Assembly: GCA_003150315.1 (NCBI GenBank)
Contig: QAML01000041.1
Location: 1 to 6,682 of the forward strand
Reading direction: 5' to 3'
DNA: 6,682 nt
Source of the DNA: Prevotellaceae bacterium
GTDB lineage: Bacteria > Bacteroidota > Bacteroidia > Bacteroidales > Bacteroidaceae
Position 1 is the stretch's first letter, and the number at the start of each line of letters is the position of its first letter. The notes beneath the pieces were generated by a model. The model ran no database searches, was not told the origin of the DNA, and saw only the letters and a program-made list of their open reading frames with translations. Shown piece by piece: positions 1-4,500 of this stretch. The position numbers were made by a program, and so were the translations under genes.

Positions 1-834
1 ATAGTTGTATCTGCTCCAGATGTAAAATCTAGAGAGCAAATATTAGAAGTTCATGCTAGAAAGAAAAAGTTAGCAGAAGATGTTGATTTAAAAACAGTTG
101 CAAGAAACACTTCTGGATTTGCAGGTGCAGACCTAGAAAATATTTTAAATGAAGCAGCATTACTTGCAGCAAGAAGAAACTTAGATTGTATTGGAATGAA
201 AGAAATTGAAGATGCAATGGTAAAAGTTACAATGGGACCAGAAAAGAAAACAAGAGTAAGAAGCGAAAAAGAAAATAAATTGGTTGCTTACCATGAAGCA
301 GGTCACGCAGTAGTAAGTAGATATTTACCAACACAAGATAAAGTTCATCAAATATCTATAGTACCAAGAGGAATGGCTGGTGGATATACAATGTATAGAC
401 CAGCAGAAGATAAATCTTTTAGATCTAAAACAGAAATGGAAGAAAATATAGTTTCATTACTAGGTGGAAGGGTTGCTGAAAAGCTAATATTAGACGATAT
501 TTCTACAGGTGCAAGCAACGATATAGAAAGAGCAACAGCAATATCTAGAGCAATGGTAACAAAATATGGTATGAGCGAAAAATTAGGAACAATTACATTT
601 GGTGCAGACCAAGAAGAAGTGTTCTTAGGAAGAGATTTAGCACATGCTAAAGAATACTCTGAAGAAACTGCAGCAATTATAGACGAAGAAGTTAAAAAGA
701 TTGTAGACGCAGGATATGAAAAAGCTATAAATATTTTAAGTGAACATGTAGATAAATTACATGCAGTAGCAAAAATATTATTAGAAAAAGAAAAAATTGA
801 TGGAGAAGAATTCGACAAGATTTTTGGAGAATAA
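1..834 (+). CDS. ftsH: ATP-dependent zinc metalloprotease FtsH, C-terminal part (5' end outside window)
   Basis: The frame is open from base 1 and stops at TAA 832-834, giving 277 residues; the family usually has 600-700, so the N-terminal membrane segments and most of the AAA+ ATPase core lie upstream. The visible part starts at the end of the ATPase domain. It includes the lid helix with [20 protein letters not shown] (residues about 39-58), then the M41 protease domain. The zinc site HEAGH is at residues 98-102 (bases 292-306), with the catalytic Glu inside it. The third zinc ligand is the Asp of [11 protein letters not shown] (residue 174). FtsH is known to be a membrane-anchored hexamer that unfolds and degrades misfolded membrane proteins and some short-lived regulators, with its active sites in the cytoplasm. 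The ATG at 196 is internal, because the homology continues upstream of it. The gene looks intact and is followed by a terminator, so it is probably the last gene of its unit. Confidence 0.98.
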   Translation: MVVSAPDVKSREQILEVHARKKKLAEDVDLKTVARNTSGFAGADLENILNEAALLAARRNLDCIGMKEIEDAMVKVTMGPEKKTRVRSEKENKLVAYHEAGHAVVSRYLPTQDKVHQISIVPRGMAGGYTMYRPAEDKSFRSKTEMEENIVSLLGGRVAEKLILDDISTGASNDIERATAISRAMVTKYGMSEKLGTITFGADQEEVFLGRDLAHAKEYSEETAAIIDEEVKKIVDAGYEKAINILSEHVDKLHAVAKILLEKEKIDGEEFDKIFGE

Positions 835-836
835 CA

Positions 837-875
837 CAGCAGGGATTTTGGGGACGGTCCTTAAAATCCCTGTTG
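837..875. repeat. Long palindrome with GGGGACGGTCC core (REP-like)
   Basis: Beginning two bases after the ftsH stop, arm 837-849 pairs with 863-875 over 13 positions with one G-U. The inner bases GGGGACGGTCCTT can extend the stem (852-854 with 858-860, plus two G-U pairs), leaving only CGG as loop, so about 18 pairs are possible. No long T run follows, so it is not a classic terminator by itself. From memory, short palindromes with a GGGACGGTCC-type core are dispersed between genes in many Firmicutes and resemble REP elements mobilised by IS200-like (RAYT) transposases. That assignment is an inference; the hairpin is directly visible. It may protect the 3' end of the ftsH mRNA. Confidence 0.65.
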
Positions 876-883
876 AATTAAAT

Positions 884-930
884 AAAAACCTCGATGTTTA
901 GTATTTGTGCATCGAGGTTTTTATCTTTTT
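884..930 (+). terminator. Intrinsic terminator of ftsH
   Basis: Perfect 13-bp stem, AAAAACCTCGATG (884-896) with CATCGAGGTTTTT (910-922), and a 13-base loop. It is followed by ATCTTTTT. The stem core CCTCGATG is GC-richer than its surroundings and the U tract begins inside the right arm, as in rho-independent terminators. The A run on the left arm would let it also work on the opposite strand, but no gene on that strand runs into it here. It lies 50 bases after the ftsH stop. Confidence 0.88.
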
Positions 931-962
931 ACCTCCCAGTTAGGCAGGGGGAATATATTGCC

Positions 963-1120
963 TTTATTGAAAATTTTAGATTGTTTTGGGGATTTTATTT
1001 GTTTATGGAAAATTTCAGATGATATGGTGGATTTTTATTTGTTCATGGAAAATTCCAGATGATATGGCGGAGTTTTATTTGTTTATGTAAAATTTCAGAT
1101 GCTCTGGCGTAAGTTTATTC
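963..1120. repeat. 40-bp tandem repeat, about four degenerate copies
   Basis: Copies begin at about 963, 1001, 1041 and 1081. The units at 1001-1040 and 1041-1080 differ at only 4 of 40 positions. The unit at 1081-1120 differs from the one before at about 9 positions. The first (963-1001) is more diverged and one base shorter. The shared core reads like TTTATGGAAAATTTCAGATG, followed by ATATGGCGGA and TTTTATTTG. The period is not a multiple of three and each unit carries a stop in the ATGGAAAATTTC frame (TGA), so it is non-coding. Decay toward the edges suggests old unequal-crossover or slippage expansion. Confidence 0.85.
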
Positions 1121-1319
1121 ATTTTATAATAATAGACTTGCTTTTGTATTTTCAATAGTAGTTAGAATTAAATTTAAGATAATTAATTTGGGATGTAGAT
1201 AATGCAAAATAATGATTACTAAGTACTTTGAGCAACTGATATTTAAAGCTAGTAAGACTAAAGCAAAGTGTAATAAAAAAATAATATAAAATGACGAAAA
1301 ATAGTACCCGTAAATAAAC

Positions 1320-1353
1320 AGAGGTATACTTCTTTAAATGGAAGTATGCCTCT
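1320..1353 (+). promoter_or_regulatory. Strong hairpin upstream of the surface-protein gene
   Basis: AGAGGTATACTTC (1320-1332) pairs with GAAGTATGCCTCT (1341-1353) over 13 positions with one G-U, around an 8-base loop. GTAAAT (1310-1315) before the stem and ATTTAC (1354-1359) after it can add an outer stem across a small bulge. The following TTTACTTATTTTAT is T-rich but not a clean U tract, so it could be a weak terminator. It could also be a structured element in the leader of the gene starting at 1424, since no gene lies directly upstream to be terminated. The hairpin is certain; the role is not. Confidence 0.55.
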
Positions 1354-1411
1354 ATTTACTTATTTTATGGGAAAAAGTAAAATTATGATAATAGGATATT
1401 ATGGAACGAGT

Positions 1412-1416
1412 AGGTG
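1412..1416 (+). promoter_or_regulatory. Ribosome binding site of the surface-protein gene
   Basis: AGGTG lies 7 bases before the ATG at 1424. The codon directly before that ATG (1421-1423) is an in-frame TAG stop, so no earlier start is possible. Together these fix the start. Confidence 0.85.
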
Positions 1417-1423
1417 TATATAG

Positions 1424-1582
1424 ATGAAAAGAAATAACGAGAAAGAAGGAAAGCAAGAAAAGAAGAATATTAACATTTGTACTAATAAATTTTCGAAAGT
1501 AATATTTATAATATGTATTGCTATTTTTATGCTGACTATATTAATAGTAATGAACAAGGAAAATATAGTAGCATTAGGAAAG
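1424..1582 (+). other. N-terminal signal/anchor segment of the surface protein
   Basis: Residues 1-25 are rich in Lys, Asn and Glu. They are followed by an uninterrupted hydrophobic stretch at residues 26-43 (bases 1499-1552, VIFIICIAIFMLTILIVM), then NKENIVALGKT. This fits a long-n-region Sec signal peptide or an uncleaved signal anchor. A cleavage point near VALG (residues 49-52) is possible, but no clear AxA site is present. There is no YSIRK motif and no lipobox. It indicates export of all that follows. Confidence 0.75.
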
Positions 1583-4500
1583 ACGATAACTAGTGATATA
1601 AACAGAAAAAATGCGGAATTAGTAAATAGCGAAGCAAAAAGCGTAACAAACATAGATTTAACAGGTTTAGTTACAGGGGAAGATACAGAGCATACACATA
1701 TATATGAAACTGTTACAAATAGTACAGAACATTGGAAGCAATGTATAATTTGCAACAATAAAATTGATGTAGAACAGCATATTTTGGGAGAAAAAACATG
1801 GGCTGCTGGTAGCGAAAGCTGTGAGAAAAACAATTTTTATACTCAAAGATGTAAATGTGGATATCAAGTAAAAGGACGTAAGCCATGTGTTTGGGATGGA
1901 CATAGTTATACGAGAACGACAAACTATAGGCATATAAAGATTTGTAATGTGTGTAGAGGACAAATAGATAATGAATATTATATGGAAAACGATCCAAATA
2001 CGTTATATGTAAATAAGATTGAACAATGTGTTAATAGCAAGGGAGATATTACATGTTCAAATTTAGGAATATGTAACATATGTAACTCGGATTGGAATAC
2101 TAGTCCACATCAATTAAATGCAAAAGCTGAAGGTATGAGTGGAACAACTAACATATATTGCTCAAGATGTAGCAAATCATTTGGAACAGTTGAATTTAAT
2201 ATAACTAATAATCATTCTGCGCCATCTACATATACAGGAAATTTAACAGTTAATCTTACGAATGGAGCTACAATAGATACAACACACGATGGGACAGTTA
2301 GAACTATTGGTACTCCGTTTGAAAAAGTTAATGGAGCTAGAACAGATATTAGTAGTACGTCTGCAAAGTATACAATATCAAGTACATTTAAAAATACTTG
2401 GAAAGAACATTATTCTGCATATTATATAGTAAGAGTAATTATAAATAATTGTAAAACCTCAATGAATTTATTGAATAGTTTTTATATGTATCCAGATACA
2501 AAAGCACAGCAAACACCAACAATACAAGTTATAGATTCAGAACAGATTGAAGGAGATTGGGCAACAAATAAAGAAATTAAAATAACAGGAAATGAAGATT
2601 ATTGTAATTATGTTACCGTAAAAATAAAAGATGATACAGGAAAAGAAATATTTTCTGGAAAGGCGACAGCAAAAGACGGAAAATATACATTAAGTTGTAT
2701 ACCAGAACTAGAAGCAGATGCAGATGGTAGAACGTTTTCAGTGGAGGTAATAGATTCTTGCAATAATAGTGTTACGAAAGATTTTAAAGTAAATAAGGTG
2801 GATTCGAAAGCACCAACATTAACAGAAAATGGAGAATATACCAAAGAATGGAGTAAAAATAAAGAGATAAGTTTTACAGCAGAAGACCAAGGAATAGGAC
2901 AAGTACAGATAGCATTTAATAATGCAACAGATTACCAGAGTGCAACTAAAGAGAACGATAGATATATAAGAAAATATAACTTTTATGGAGATGTATATGA
3001 TAAAGTAACAGCAGCAATATACTTAAAAGATGGATTAGGAAATGAAAGAACAGTAAAAGTTGATATAGGAAAATTAGATAATACAGCTCCAAAGATAACA
3101 AGAACGAATATAGCAGAAGGTAAAGTGAAAATAGAAGCAAATGATAGACACGAGAAATTAGGTGAAGGTTCTGGAGTAGTAGGATATAGATATTTAACTA
3201 GTATACAAGATACAAATGAAGAGCTAACAGAGAATGAGGGAACATATATAGAGGCGCAAGAGATACCACTAGAAGAACTGAAAAAAGCGAAATATGTATA
3301 TATAGCTCCAGTAGATAGAGCAGGAAATATAGGGAATACAGTAAAAGTAAATTTACCAACATATAGCTATAGTGTAAATTATTATGAAGAAAGTAGTCAG
3401 ACAAAATTAGCACAAAGTAAGGTTGTAGAAAATAAGCTATTAGGTGAAGAAGTAGAAGAACAAGCGATAGATATAGTAGGATATACGAAAGTAGAGCCAA
3501 GTAGTAAAAAAATAACAATAAAGCAAGGTGAAAATACTATTAACTTTGTGTATAGGAAAAGAACAGATATATCATATACAGTAAAATATCTAGAAAAAGG
3601 AAGCAATAAAGAAATACACAAAAGCAAAGTAGTAGCGAACCAAACATTTGGAGCTACAATAACAGAACAAGCAATAGAGATAGCTGGATACGATTTAGAG
3701 TCAGCACAAGAGCAAAGTTTAACGATAAAAGTAGAAGGAAACGAAATAATATTTTATTACGTAAAAAGTGACACGAATGTCCTAGTACACCATTATAAAG
3801 AAGGAACAACAGAAAAAGTACCATCAAGAAATGGTGGAATAGTAGAAGATGAACTAATTGAAGGAAAAGTAGGAGATAACTACACAACAAATGCTTCTAG
3901 TAATATTGCACAAAATTATGAACTAGTAGCAGAACCGAACAATAAAAATGGAACAATGACAGAAAGCCAAATAGTTGTAACATATTACTACAGATTAAAG
4001 ACACCAAGTATAACAAACCAAGTAATAAACAAAACAGGAACAGACAGAATAACAATAGTAAACCAAGAAATGAGCTATACAGTAACATATAGAGCAAATA
4101 TAGTAGATTACATAGGAAATGCAGAAGTAACAATAGTTGATACATTACCATATGCAATAGATGAGGCAAAATCTGATTTAGCAGGTGGAGTATATGACGC
4201 AAATGCAAGAACTATTACATGGAAGGAAACTGTAGAAAATATAAATAGTTTTGCAGATACTAATGCTACGAATGAGGTTTTAGATAATGCTAATACAACA
4301 GGAGCAAAAATTGTTGCAAATGGTGGTGCTAGTAGAGCGGAAACAAAAGCTGTTGCAAATGGTGGAAATGCTAGCGATTCTAAAGATGTTTCTGGAGTTG
4401 ATAAGATTGCAAATGCTGGAACTGTTGAGATAACAAAAACATTTAAGGTAGTATATACAGGCTTAGACATGAACCAAGAAAAAGTAGTTAATAATGTAAG

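Larger units (their letters stand above)
931..1423. other. Gene-less intergenic stretch
   Basis: No credible coding frame is seen on either strand. The stretch contains a GC-rich island (932-951), the 40-bp tandem repeat (963-1120), about 200 bases of AT-rich DNA without recognisable structure (1121-1319), a strong hairpin (1320-1353), and the ribosome binding site of the next gene. A promoter for the downstream gene should lie in the 1121-1400 part. In DNA this AT-rich several loose -35/-10 pairs can be drawn (for example TTGCTT at 1138-1143 with TAGAAT at 1163-1168, a 19-base spacing), and none is good enough to call. Confidence 0.75.

Noticed and set aside
196..198. ATG as the start of a 212-residue protein
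   Set aside because: FtsH homology (end of the ATPase domain and the lid) continues in the same frame from base 1, so this Met is internal.
348..818. Minus-strand frame opposite ftsH
   Set aside because: The plus strand encodes an unmistakable FtsH protease domain here, including HEAGH; the antisense product is low-complexity with no family signal.
963..1120. CRISPR array
   Set aside because: The 40-bp units are directly joined with no unique spacers, and the copies decay gradually. It is a plain tandem repeat.
1121..1423. Riboswitch or tRNA in the leader region
   Set aside because: No conserved core of a known riboswitch and no cloverleaf was found; only one isolated hairpin is present.
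1691..2197. Zinc-finger DNA-binding protein
   Set aside because: The CxxC region follows an export signal and is fused to surface-stalk domains, so a nucleic-acid role is unlikely.
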